NCBI GenBank assembly: GCA_036824265.1
Contig: DAITAL010000012.1
Coordinates: 1 to 37,814, forward strand
DNA from: JAAYZB01 sp937958685
GTDB lineage: Bacteria > Bacillota_I > Bacilli_A > Izemoplasmatales > Hujiaoplasmataceae
Reading direction: 5' to 3'
Length of the DNA stretch: 37,814 nucleotides
Part shown: positions 8,794-17,689 of the stretch, piece by piece
How positions within the stretch are numbered: position 1 is the stretch's first letter
Layout: each line of letters opens with the position of its first letter
Position numbers and translations under genes: made by a program
The notes under the pieces: model-generated
Databases searched by the model: none
Seen by the model: only the letters and a program-made list of their open reading frames with translations
Told to the model about the DNA's origin: nothing

Positions 8794-11700
8794 GTGAAAC
8801 AGAATTATCGCTACTCGGGCGGAGCCTTCCAGATCGACGATTATGACAAACAGAAGCCGTTTTCGAGTTTCCTGCCGGGTCTAGCTGGCAAGCGGGGAAT
8901 TCCCTTGTGGGCTTTCTATGTCAATCGCGGTCAGGGCATCGCTTCTTTCGGAATCCGCGACAAAAACGGCGCGATCATGGAATTCTATCCGGCGAATCTG
9001 GCCTATATCTATGTCTCCAAGATCGGGTTTCGCACCTTCATCAAGGCTGGGGGGCGGCTTTATGAGTTTTTCCGGCCCGACAGCCGCTATGACCACCGGC
9101 AGATGCAGATCCGCCAAAGCGAATTCACGATCACCGAAACCAATGTGGAGGCCGGCATCGCCGTCAGCGTCACCTACTACGGCCTGCCCCAGGAAGATAT
9201 CGGCGCCTTGTGCCGGCATGTCGAGATCACCAACCTGAAACCGGAAAGACAGACGATCGAGATCCTTGACGGGATCAGCCAGATCCTACCCTATGGCATC
9301 GCCTACGGATCCTACAAGGCGATTGCGAATCTCTTGAGGAGTTGGATGGATGTCGACAACCTCGAGCAAGACCTCCCCTTTTTCAAACTGCGATCCTCCA
9401 CGGGCGACGAAGCGGAAACAAGTGAGATCAAGGATGGCAATTTTTACTTGAGCGTCATCGGCGACCGGCTGGTCAAGCCGCTTGTCGACCTCTCGCTCAT
9501 CTTTGGGAACGACACCTCCCTGAACCATCCCGACGCCTTTGCCCAGGAGAATGTCGCCCAGATCAAGAAACGGACCCAACACACGGCCAACAAGGTTCCT
9601 TGTGGTTTCACCGGAGCCGAGCTTGAACTCAAGCCGAAGGGAACCAGCATCATCGATACGATGATCGGCCACATCAGCGACCTTGACAAGCTCAATCTCA
9701 AGGCGAAAACCATGGATCACGCCTATTTCGCAGCCAAGCGGCTTCAAGCCAAGGCGGAAATCGATAACTTGCTCGAGGACGCCTTCCTCAAGACAGCCGA
9801 TCCCGTTTTCGACGAATACATCAGGCAAAACTACCTCGACAACCTGTTGCGCGGCGGCTATCCATTGGCGATCAAGACAGATAAGGGAACCTTCACCTAC
9901 TATCTCTACAGCCGCAAGCACGGCGATCTGGAACGCGATTACAACTTTTTCCAGCTGGCACCGGAGTTTTACTCCCAGGGCAACGGCAACTTCCGCGATG
10001 TCTGCCAGAACCGCCGCAACGATTGTCTGTTTCATCCCGAAACCGGCAGTTACAACGTCAAGATGTTCGTCTCGCTGATCCAAGCCGATGGCTACAATCC
10101 CCTGAGCATCAACGGGTCCACCTTCGCGATTCCCGGTGGCGCCGCTCAAGAAGCTTTGATCAACGAATTGTTTCCCGATCACAAAGAGGCGATGCGAAAC
10201 CTGCTTTCCGGCCGGTTCACGCCCGGAAGCCTTGTCAACACCATGGCAAGACTGGGAATCGATCCCAAAATGAGTGATGAAGCTTTGTTTGCCCGCGTTT
10301 TCGCAGGCGCCAGCCACCAGCTGGAGGCGAGCTACGGCGAAGGCTACTGGATCGATCACTGGACCTATATCCTCGACCTTGTGGAAAATTACCTCCATGT
10401 GTATCCCGATACGGAAACGGCATTTCTTTATCAGGATTGCGATTATCGGTTCTTCGACAGCCCGGTGAGCGTGTATCCGCGTGCGGAGAAACACGTCCTC
10501 GACAGGCATGGCAACGTGCGTCAATATGGCTCCTTGCGGCATCCCGACCGGGAGAAGCTGGAGCGATTGCAGCTTCAGGAATATGGCACCAACTGGCTGA
10601 AAGACGCCGACGGTGGGATCGTCATCACCTGTCTCTTCGCCAAACTGCTGGTTTTGTGCCTCGCAAAATACGCGCTGCTCGATCCCGCCCGGTTGGGCAT
10701 CGAGATGGAGGCCAACAAGCCCAGCTGGAATGATGCGATGAACGGCCTCCCCGGCCTGTTTGGATCAAGCATGAGCGAAACCGTCGAATTGGCCAGGTTG
10801 GTCCGATTCATGCTCAACCATCTCGTTCCCGAGCGCGAATTGGCTTTGCCGGTGGAATTCATCGAATATGCGCAACAACTTGCCACAATTCCTGAAGGCG
10901 ACGATTTCACCGTCTGGGACGCAACGGCCACGATCCGCGAGGAATACCGCGAGCGCATCCGCTTCGGCACGCTCGGGCTGAAAGCTGTCGCAGCCAAGAC
11001 GTTCCTGGCGCTCTTGCTCAAGGCGCAAGCGACGCTGGAGCGGGCGATCACCAGGGGGATCACGCTCGGCGGGGGCATCATCCCCACCTATTTGACCTAT
11101 ACCGCGACCAGGTACGACAACTTGAAACATCCCGACGGTTCGCTGAAGGTCACGCATTACGGACTGCCGGCGGTCAAGATCCTCGAATTCTCCCTGCAAC
11201 CGCTACCTCACTTTCTCGAAGCGCCCGCCCGCTATCTCAAATATGGCAAGGACAAGACGAAAGTCAGAAAGATGGCTGCCCTGATCAAGCAAAGCGGCCT
11301 CTATGACCAAACCTTGAAGATGTACAAGACCAGCGACGATCTCGATGCTTATGGCTATGAGATCGGCCGGATCAGGGCGTGCACGAAGGGGTGGCTCGAG
11401 CGCGAGGCCAATTTTCTCCACATGACGTACAAGTATCTCTACGGTCTTCTGAAGTCGGGCAATCTCGATTTGTTCTTCGCCGAAGCCGGGGATAACTTCG
11501 TCTGTTTCATGGATCCCGAGGTTTATGGCAGATCAACCCTCGAAAACTCGTCTTTCATCGCCACCGCCAACAATCCCGATCCCGCCGTCCATGGACAAGG
11601 TTTTGTCGCCCGTCTCAGCGGTTCGACCGCCGAGATGCTCTCGATCCATTTTCTGCTGGCTTTCGGTCCCGAGCTGTATACCTGCGTTGACGGCTTGTTG

Positions 11701-11952
11701 AGGCTGACCTTGAAACCAATGTTTCCCAAACGCTTTTTCCAAGATGGCATCATCGAAGCCAATCTCCACGGCGTGCGGATCAGATATCTGAACGAACGGG
11801 AAGCGGATGGGGAGCAGCTACGTCCAGCAAGCTATCACCTTTACCACGGAGGCAAGCTCATCGCCGAACGCCGGGGAACGCACCTCGAGGCTCGGGAGGC
11901 GAAGCTGGTGCGCGACCGGCTGTTCGACCTCGTCATCGTCAGATTGCAGTAA
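8794..11952 (+). CDS. GH94-clan (GH-Q) beta-glucan phosphorylase, possibly GH149/GH161
   Basis: A 1052-residue protein without a signal peptide, so cytoplasmic. It starts at GTG 8794, 6 bases after GAGGTGA. It has the layout of cellobiose-phosphorylase-like enzymes: an N-terminal beta-sandwich (about residues 1-290), a helical linker, and an (alpha/alpha)6 barrel containing KPSWNDAMNGLPG, where D647 fits the general acid (WND motif) of these enzymes. It is longer than classical cellobiose phosphorylases (about 800 residues) and closer to GH149 and GH161 enzymes, which phosphorolyse beta-1,3-oligoglucans to glucose 1-phosphate. The GH16 laminarinase gene 35 bases upstream fits that reading. 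Subfamily is not decided by eye. It is the last gene before a strong terminator. Confidence 0.82.
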   Translation: MKQNYRYSGGAFQIDDYDKQKPFSSFLPGLAGKRGIPLWAFYVNRGQGIASFGIRDKNGAIMEFYPANLAYIYVSKIGFRTFIKAGGRLYEFFRPDSRYDHRQMQIRQSEFTITETNVEAGIAVSVTYYGLPQEDIGALCRHVEITNLKPERQTIEILDGISQILPYGIAYGSYKAIANLLRSWMDVDNLEQDLPFFKLRSSTGDEAETSEIKDGNFYLSVIGDRLVKPLVDLSLIFGNDTSLNHPDAFAQENVAQIKKRTQHTANKVPCGFTGAELELKPKGTSIIDTMIGHISDLDKLNLKAKTMDHAYFAAKRLQAKAEIDNLLEDAFLKTADPVFDEYIRQNYLDNLLRGGYPLAIKTDKGTFTYYLYSRKHGDLERDYNFFQLAPEFYSQGNGNFRDVCQNRRNDCLFHPETGSYNVKMFVSLIQADGYNPLSINGSTFAIPGGAAQEALINELFPDHKEAMRNLLSGRFTPGSLVNTMARLGIDPKMSDEALFARVFAGASHQLEASYGEGYWIDHWTYILDLVENYLHVYPDTETAFLYQDCDYRFFDSPVSVYPRAEKHVLDRHGNVRQYGSLRHPDREKLERLQLQEYGTNWLKDADGGIVITCLFAKLLVLCLAKYALLDPARLGIEMEANKPSWNDAMNGLPGLFGSSMSETVELARLVRFMLNHLVPERELALPVEFIEYAQQLATIPEGDDFTVWDATATIREEYRERIRFGTLGLKAVAAKTFLALLLKAQATLERAITRGITLGGGIIPTYLTYTATRYDNLKHPDGSLKVTHYGLPAVKILEFSLQPLPHFLEAPARYLKYGKDKTKVRKMAALIKQSGLYDQTLKMYKTSDDLDAYGYEIGRIRACTKGWLEREANFLHMTYKYLYGLLKSGNLDLFFAEAGDNFVCFMDPEVYGRSTLENSSFIATANNPDPAVHGQGFVARLSGSTAEMLSIHFLLAFGPELYTCVDGLLRLTLKPMFPKRFFQDGIIEANLHGVRIRYLNEREADGEQLRPASYHLYHGGKLIAERRGTHLEAREAKLVRDRLFDLVIVRLQ

Positions 11953-11964
11953 GACAAAACAACA

Positions 11965-12001
11965 AAAAACCAGGCAGGTCCCTTGGACTTGCCTGGTTTT
12001 T
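11965..12001. terminator. Bidirectional intrinsic terminator
   Basis: An inverted repeat with a 12-base-pair core (11970-11981 with 11985-11996, one G-T wobble, 3-base loop) is flanked by A's on the left and T's on the right, so it can end transcripts from both sides. It lies between the stop of the plus-strand phosphorylase and the stop of the minus-strand LacI gene. Confidence 0.93.
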
Positions 12002-12014
12002 GCTCATGTTTGTG

Positions 12015-13037
12015 TCAAGCCGGTGATTTCGTCGAGTCCCTGACAACGAGCGAGACGGGAATGCGGATCACCCGCGGGTCCGCTTTTTCCCCGGACTCGA
12101 TGATCTTGAGCAGCCGCTTGGCGGCGGTTTCGCCGATCAGCTGTTTGTCCTGCCGGATCGTGGTGAGTGCCGGGGTGAAATGTTTCGCGAAGTTGACGTC
12201 ATCATAGCCGATGACGGAGATCTGCTCGGGGACGGCATAACCGAAGTCTTGCAGGGCCCTGATCACGCCGAAGGCGATCTCATCGGAGAAGACGATGATC
12301 ATTTCCGGTGGCAGGGTGACAACGCGGTCGAGCAGGGTCTTGGCGGCGTTGTAGCCGCTGGTGAAGCCATAGGCTTCCGCCTCCTGCACATAGCGGCTGT
12401 CGAACTCCATCTGGTTATCCGCCAGCAGTTTCTGGAAAGCGCTGAGTCGCTCGAAGTAAGCCCGCGAGGTGAGCGGACCGGTGATGCAGGCCATCCGCTT
12501 GAGGCCGAGGTTGAGCGAATACTCCACAGCCAGTTGGATGCCCTTGAAGTCGTCAGAGGTGACTGAATTGAGGTTTGGCATGATCAGATCGGTCGAAACG
12601 GAGGGAATGTCGCTGTTGACAAGCTCGATGATCAGCTCGCTGTTGATGTTGCCGGTCACGATCAGGACGCCGTCGACTTTCTTGCTGCGGCACCACTCGA
12701 GGTAGGTTGTCTCCGTCGATCCCAACTTGCTGCCGATGAAGATGATCTCATAACCGTTCTTCTCGACATGATTCTTGAAATTCTGGATGACGCTCGAAAA
12801 AAACGGGTGTTCCAAACCAAAGAGGGCGATATCGGAAAAAACGATGCCGATCGTCCAGCTTTTCTTCGATTTGAGAATGCGTGCGCTCGAGTCCGCGACA
12901 TAACCGACTTCCTTGACGTATTCCAGAACCCGTTCGCGGGTTTTTTTGCTGACATTGCCGTTGTTGTGCAGGATCTTGGAAATCGTCCCCGGTGCCAGAT
13001 TCATCGCCTTGGCAACGTCATAGATCGTGATTTTCAA
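12015..13037 (-). CDS. LacI-family transcriptional regulator
   Basis: A 340-residue regulator. The N-terminus is a LacI helix-turn-helix (TIYDVAKAMNLAPGTISKIL, about residues 4-23), followed by a hinge helix with SSARILKSKKSWTIGIVF and a periplasmic-binding-protein-like sugar sensor domain ending in ISVIGYDDVNFAKHFTPALT and TIRQDKQLIGE, both typical. The start is TTG at 13037 with GGAGG 9 bases upstream (13047-13051); no ATG fits the family start better. It converges on the beta-glucan operon and probably controls it by sensing an oligosaccharide, but the operon promoter lies outside the window, so no operator there can be checked. A palindrome with central CG at 21271-21284, before the surface lipoprotein operon, is another possible target. 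Confidence 0.93.
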   Translation of the reverse strand: MKITIYDVAKAMNLAPGTISKILHNNGNVSKKTRERVLEYVKEVGYVADSSARILKSKKSWTIGIVFSDIALFGLEHPFFSSVIQNFKNHVEKNGYEIIFIGSKLGSTETTYLEWCRSKKVDGVLIVTGNINSELIIELVNSDIPSVSTDLIMPNLNSVTSDDFKGIQLAVEYSLNLGLKRMACITGPLTSRAYFERLSAFQKLLADNQMEFDSRYVQEAEAYGFTSGYNAAKTLLDRVVTLPPEMIIVFSDEIAFGVIRALQDFGYAVPEQISVIGYDDVNFAKHFTPALTTIRQDKQLIGETAAKRLLKIIESGEKADPRVIRIPVSLVVRDSTKSPA

Positions 13038-13064
13038 CTATCGGAACCTCCGTCTTCTCGTAAT

Positions 13065-13093
13065 ATTATACTGCGGGAACAATCAATAGTAAA
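13065..13093 (-). promoter_or_regulatory. Promoter of the LacI-family gene
   Basis: On the minus strand, TTTACT (13093-13088) and TATAAT (13070-13065) are separated by exactly 17 bases. The predicted start of transcription lies about 20 bases before the TTG codon, leaving room for the GGAGG ribosome site. No clear LacI-type palindrome overlaps it, so autoregulation is not evident. Confidence 0.75.
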
Positions 13094-13109
13094 GCCCAGA
13101 AAGTAAATG

Positions 13110-13133
13110 GAGGGCGGACCCCGGTCCGCCCTC
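13110..13133 (-). terminator. GC-rich hairpin, probable terminator of the CBM lipoprotein gene
   Basis: A perfect 11-base-pair inverted repeat (13110-13120 with 13123-13133) encloses two bases. It lies about 100 bases downstream of the minus-strand CBM lipoprotein stop. The tract after it on the minus strand is only moderately T-rich, so termination strength is uncertain. The 100 bases between stop and hairpin show no gene. Confidence 0.6.
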
Positions 13134-13230
13134 GCTGGGTGAAACTAGAGGGTATAGCACGACTTGGAGAAGTCGTTGGCAAAAGTAGGCAGTCGATGAT
13201 ACAAAAACGGAATACCTGGTGACGTGATTG

Positions 13231-16200
13231 CTAGAGTACAGGGTCCTCGATTGTCAGGGTGCGATTGTGGATCTTCTCATTGCCATAGATATCCGTAACC
13301 GTGTAGGTCAGGGTGTATACACCGGCAACGGAAGTGTTGATGGTATAGACGCCGTCGGCGTAGGTGACAAGACCAACGGTCTCGCTGGTGATCACGAGTG
13401 CCGGCAATTTGGCGTTGTCGCCGTATTTGATGCCGGTGATCGGGTTGAAGACAGCGTCCTTGGTGATGGTGGCATCCGGCGCATAGATCCGGGGAGCGAC
13501 GGTATCGGTATTGTAGCCGAGCAGTTCGATGGATACATCATCGATATACACCGAGGTGGCGACGCTGCGTTCGGTATTGGCGGGATCGATCAAGCCCATG
13601 AAGAAACCGATCTTGACATTGTGATGGCTGCGCAGACCGTTGTGGAAGATGACCTCATATTTGGTCCATTCGGTCGTGAGCGCGATGATCTCAAAGTCGA
13701 TGGTGCCGTTGTTCGTGGTTTCCTCGAAGTTGACCCGGATGTCCCTGGCGACATCTGCCTTCGCCCAGAAGGTGAACCTGTAGAGCGAACCGGCTTCCGT
13801 AACCAGGTAATTGGGGTTGTTGCGTTGATGGAATTGGATCGCGTGCCAGATCGTGCCCACGTTCGTGATGGTGACCTTGACCGCCTTGCCGTCATTATGG
13901 TCGACGAAAGCAGCAGCTTCAGCGACACCGCTGGATCCCGTCCGCAGCGTCCAACCGACATTGTTGTCGCTAGTGGTGATGGTGGGCTCGTTATCGAAGT
14001 CGGCGTCGAGAATCACGATTCTGGAAGGAGTGGCGTCCTCAGGCTCGATGACCTTGACATTGCGGGTGTAGGTAACAGTATTTCTTGAGGAATCTGTCAG
14101 CGAGTATACGACTGTGTAATCGCCCGTCACGTCAGTATTGACATTGTTGGAGACGATCACGACATGATCGACAAGCAGCGATTTGTCATATAGGTCAAAT
14201 ACTCTGAGACCGGCTAGCGGATCAAAAGTGTTGCCCTTGACGATCGTGTAGTCCTCGATGCCCCAAATCTGCGGTTTGGTCGTGTCGGCCGAGCGCACGA
14301 AGAGCGGATTGATCACGACATCATCGAGATAGACCGTTGTCGGGATCGACATGCCGTGGATATTGCCCGCGAAGAACTTGAAGTGGACGCCGGTCTTGGT
14401 TTCCGTCAGATGTGTATATTCAAAGGTGAAAGTCTGCCACTCGGTCGTGAGTTCAAAATAGGTGTTGACGGAAGTCATGCCGGTGGCTTCGAGGGACATT
14501 TGCAGCAATCGAGGATGATCGGCTTTGGCCTTGAAACTGAACAGGTAGGATTTTCCTTGGGTCAGTGTGCGGTTCTGCATGTAGAATTGGGTGCCGTAGT
14601 ACAGCGTCCAAGTGTCATACACGTCGATGATGGCGACACCGTCCTTGATCTCGGTGTTGAATGAGCCATTGCCTTTCCAGCCCCAGCCGTCGACGGCGGG
14701 TTCGGCATATGGTGTAGACTGATGAACCGCGAAATCACCGTTTAGGATCGTGAAGTCGGAAGTTTCGGAGCCGTCGGTGACTGTCAATTTGCGATTGAGC
14801 ACCGTCTCGTTGCCGTGGATGTCAGTTACAGTGTAGGTCAGGACATATTGGCCGGCAACGGAAGTGTCGATGGTATAGGTCTTGGTTCCCGCATCGTAGG
14901 TGACCAACCCGACGGTTTCGCTGGTGATGACCACCGTCGGTGATTTGGCCGCGTCGCCGTACTTGATGCCGGTCAAGGGGTTGAACAGGGCATCTTTGGC
15001 GACTTGCGCGTCGGGAGCGTAGATTCTGGGATTGACTTCGTCCTTGAAATAGCCAATCAATTTGACTTCGACGTCATCGAGATAGACGGAAGTGAGGGCG
15101 CTTCTTTCTGGTTGCAGTGGATCAATCAAGCCCATGAAGAAACCAAACTTGATATTCGAGCTGCTGCGGAAGTGGTTGCGGATGGTCAACGTGTATTCGG
15201 TCCAGTCCGTGGTCAAGGAGACGATCTTGAAATCGATAGTGCGATTTTCGTTGACATCCTCCAAATTGATACGAATATCACGCGCGACATCCGCTTTCGC
15301 CCAGAATTTCACCTCATAAACCGAACCGACTTCGGACATCAAGGGGATGTTCCGTTGATGGAACTGGATGGCATGCCAGACGGTGCCTACCGAGGTGATG
15401 TTGACTTTGGCAGCTTTGCCGCCGCTGCGGCCGTCAACAAATTCGAAGGAACCATTACCGGCACCCCTGAGGGTCCAGCCGTTGGCGTTTTCCGCAGTGG
15501 TGCCGAAATTCACCTGCACCGGAGTCTCAAGATCGAAGTTCGGATCGATGAGAACCAGACGTGAGGCGACCGCGTCCTCGGCTTCAATGACATGGACGTT
15601 GCGGATGTATGTGGCTTTGTTTGCCGAGGCGTCCTCAATTTCATAAGTGACTGTGTAATCGCCCGCCAGATCGGTATTGACAGTATTGGCCAAGACAACG
15701 ACATCCTCGACTGTCAGGAGCTTGTCGTAATGGTCATACACGAGCACGCCCAACAGGGGATCGAAGGCATAGCCTTTGAGAATGTAGTAGTCTTCGATGC
15801 CATAAAGAATCGGTGGGGTCGTATCCGCGGATTTTTCCGCAATCAGCTCAACCTTGACATCATCCAGATAGATTTTGGTCGGGGTTGATTGCGAACCGTC
15901 GAAAGCGCCGGCGTAGAAACCGATCTTGCCATTGGTGACGGTGTCCGCGGTCATATGGTATTCAAATTCGTAAGCTGTCCACTCGTCTGTGAGTTCGTAG
16001 TAAGTCACAAAACCGAGGGCGTCGGGTTGGAGAACAACGCGAAGCAGACGCGGATCATCGGCTTTGGCGCGGAAACTCAGTTTGTAGATTTGGTCTTTGG
16101 TGATGACGCGGTTTTGGAGATAGAATTGGTTAGCGTACCAGATAAAACCATTGTCAAAGATGTCGATGACGGCGATTCCGTCCTTGATCATCGTGTTGAA

Positions 16201-16330
16201 GGAGCCACCCGACCCATGCCAACCCCAACCAGATTCGGCTGGTTGCGGGTAAGGCGATAGCTGCTCTTTGGAGAAGTCGCCGTTCAAGATGACCCAAGAG
16301 GATGTCACGATCTCGCCCACAACTTTCACC
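13231..16330 (-). repeat. Tandem duplication of a CBM-Ig-CBM-Ig block in the lipoprotein gene
   Basis: Two blocks of roughly 1.5 kb (about 16330-14790 and 14790-13231) encode the same module order. CBM modules 2 and 4 share GWGW(H/K)G and a conserved opening, whereas modules 3 and 5 share QFHQRN, KADVARDIR and GFFMGLIDP. Ig modules 3 and 5 share GIEDY, and modules 4 and 6 share NPxTGIKYGD. Divergence at many positions shows that the duplication is not recent. Boundaries are approximate. Confidence 0.8.
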
Positions 16331-17598
16331 TTCCGGTTGATGACGGTGGTGTTGTCGGAGGCGTCGGTCAGAGTGTAGGTCAGGGTATATTCGCCTTCGA
16401 CATTCGTGTCGAGCAGATCAAGTCCGGTGAGCACGATATCGGTCACTTTGAGATTGAAGTCCATGTTGTCGGAAATCGTGACGCCGAACCAAGGATCGAA
16501 CTCGTCGCCGACGAGGATTTCGACATCGCCGGCGCCGCTGATGACCGGGGCGGTGGTATCGACAGCATTCGGGACTTCCTCAACCCTGACATAGTCAAGA
16601 TAATAAGTAGTCGTTACGGTCGAATCGTTGATCAATCCGGCAAAGAAGCCCAACTTGGCACCCTCGGTGATCGTCGGATTGAATTGGAAGTGATCGAATT
16701 CGATGACCTGCCATTCCGTCGTCATGTTGAAGATATGGTCAAACTGACGGACATAGCCGCCAGGGACATTTTCCAGAACCACCTGGAGCGGTCTGGCGAT
16801 GTCCGCTCTGACGCGGAAGGAGATATGGTAGGTCTTGCCTTGCTCGACGGTCCGGTTCAAGAGATAAAACTGGGTGCCGTAAGTTAGGGTGCCAACGGTA
16901 AGAATCTCGATTTGGGCCATGCCGTCTTCGATTTTGGCGGTCATCGTTCCCGTATTGCCGTGCCAGCCCCAGTCCGTCGGGTGGTTCTGTCTGGCGGAAG
17001 CCAGTGGGGCATCGATGTCAAATTCGCCGTTCGTGATGTAGAACCTAGAGGCATAGACGGTGACTTTGCGTTCTTGGATTGTCGTGTTGCCGGCTGTGTC
17101 AGCAACTGTGTAGATCAGAACGTATTCTCCCGGAACCTCAAGATCGACGGTATCGCCTGTGATGACGATAAAGGCGGTACGGGGACCATCCACATCGTCC
17201 ATGGCGATGACACCCAGTGTCGGGTTAAATGAATCTCCAGGAAACAGGGAGACATCAGTGACTCCGAACAAGACCGGCGCGACCGTGTCGGGCGCTTCCG
17301 TGGTCGTCGGCGCCGCTGTCGTTGTTGGCGCAGCGGTCGTTGTCAGTGGTTCCGTTGTTGGCGCCACCGTTGTCGGGGCAACCGTTGTCGGTGCGACCGT
17401 GGTCGGCGCCACCGTTGTTGGCGCGACCGTTGTCGGGGCAACCGTCGTCGGTGCGACTGTGGTCGGCGCCACCGTTGTTGGCGCTACTGTAGTCGTCGGT
17501 GCGGCTGTTGTGGGTGTGGCTGTTGTTGTGAGTTCGGTACAGGCCATGACAAACAGCGACATTGTGCCCAGCAACAAGATGATAAACAGTTTTTTCAT
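13231..17598 (-). CDS. Giant Ig-like / CBM4-9-like surface lipoprotein without a catalytic domain
   Basis: A 1455-residue lipoprotein with lipobox VMAC (Cys20), then a Thr/Pro stalk to about residue 100 containing nine exact VAPTT units. Six Ig-like modules (DUF5011/HYR style, opening with forms of DTTAPVI and closing with YTLTYTLTDASDNTT) alternate with five CBM4/9-like modules of about 150 residues. CBM modules begin near residues 188, 436, 682, 951 and 1193; each shows an NGDF-type opening or a variant (DPNF, DADF), a WGWHG or GWTLR turn, a QFYLQNR or QFHQRN strand, and a closing YLDDVKVEL strand. The order from module 2 onward is a duplicated four-module block. No hydrolase motif was found, so the likely role is binding polysaccharide at the cell surface. 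The ribosome site AAGGAGG precedes the ATG. It lies 91 bases after the GDPD gene and probably shares its promoter. Confidence 0.85.
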   Translation of the reverse strand: MKKLFIILLLGTMSLFVMACTELTTTATPTTAAPTTTVAPTTVAPTTVAPTTVAPTTVAPTTVAPTTVAPTTVAPTTVAPTTEPLTTTAAPTTTAAPTTTEAPDTVAPVLFGVTDVSLFPGDSFNPTLGVIAMDDVDGPRTAFIVITGDTVDLEVPGEYVLIYTVADTAGNTTIQERKVTVYASRFYITNGEFDIDAPLASARQNHPTDWGWHGNTGTMTAKIEDGMAQIEILTVGTLTYGTQFYLLNRTVEQGKTYHISFRVRADIARPLQVVLENVPGGYVRQFDHIFNMTTEWQVIEFDHFQFNPTITEGAKLGFFAGLINDSTVTTTYYLDYVRVEEVPNAVDTTAPVISGAGDVEILVGDEFDPWFGVTISDNMDFNLKVTDIVLTGLDLLDTNVEGEYTLTYTLTDASDNTTVINRKVKVVGEIVTSSWVILNGDFSKEQLSPYPQPAESGWGWHGSGGSFNTMIKDGIAVIDIFDNGFIWYANQFYLQNRVITKDQIYKLSFRAKADDPRLLRVVLQPDALGFVTYYELTDEWTAYEFEYHMTADTVTNGKIGFYAGAFDGSQSTPTKIYLDDVKVELIAEKSADTTPPILYGIEDYYILKGYAFDPLLGVLVYDHYDKLLTVEDVVVLANTVNTDLAGDYTVTYEIEDASANKATYIRNVHVIEAEDAVASRLVLIDPNFDLETPVQVNFGTTAENANGWTLRGAGNGSFEFVDGRSGGKAAKVNITSVGTVWHAIQFHQRNIPLMSEVGSVYEVKFWAKADVARDIRINLEDVNENRTIDFKIVSLTTDWTEYTLTIRNHFRSSSNIKFGFFMGLIDPLQPERSALTSVYLDDVEVKLIGYFKDEVNPRIYAPDAQVAKDALFNPLTGIKYGDAAKSPTVVITSETVGLVTYDAGTKTYTIDTSVAGQYVLTYTVTDIHGNETVLNRKLTVTDGSETSDFTILNGDFAVHQSTPYAEPAVDGWGWKGNGSFNTEIKDGVAIIDVYDTWTLYYGTQFYMQNRTLTQGKSYLFSFKAKADHPRLLQMSLEATGMTSVNTYFELTTEWQTFTFEYTHLTETKTGVHFKFFAGNIHGMSIPTTVYLDDVVINPLFVRSADTTKPQIWGIEDYTIVKGNTFDPLAGLRVFDLYDKSLLVDHVVIVSNNVNTDVTGDYTVVYSLTDSSRNTVTYTRNVKVIEPEDATPSRIVILDADFDNEPTITTSDNNVGWTLRTGSSGVAEAAAFVDHNDGKAVKVTITNVGTIWHAIQFHQRNNPNYLVTEAGSLYRFTFWAKADVARDIRVNFEETTNNGTIDFEIIALTTEWTKYEVIFHNGLRSHHNVKIGFFMGLIDPANTERSVATSVYIDDVSIELLGYNTDTVAPRIYAPDATITKDAVFNPITGIKYGDNAKLPALVITSETVGLVTYADGVYTINTSVAGVYTLTYTVTDIYGNEKIHNRTLTIEDPVL
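17354..17488 (-). repeat. Nine 15-bp VAPTT-coding repeats with a 60-bp higher-order period
   Basis: Nine uninterrupted 15-base units encode VAPTT in the stalk of the CBM lipoprotein. Read on the plus strand, units 1-4 and 5-8 carry nearly the same series of synonymous variants, so a 60-base block has itself been duplicated; unit 9 resembles unit 1. The array length is a multiple of three and unit changes would keep the frame. Confidence 0.9.
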
Positions 17599-17689
17599 AC
17601 TTCCTCCTTAATTATCTTATTCTTATTTTCATCTATCGTAATTTGTGGAAAGCCGGAATTGGATTGTTGCAAGATAAGCCACGCGATGC

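Noticed and set aside
13228..14088. Long plus-strand open frame opposite the CBM lipoprotein gene
   Set aside because: It is antisense to a clear lipoprotein with repeated domains, has no ribosome site or recognisable motif, and is explained by the codon bias of the real gene.
17354..17488. CRISPR-like short repeats
   Set aside because: The units are contiguous, without spacers, and encode VAPTT in frame.
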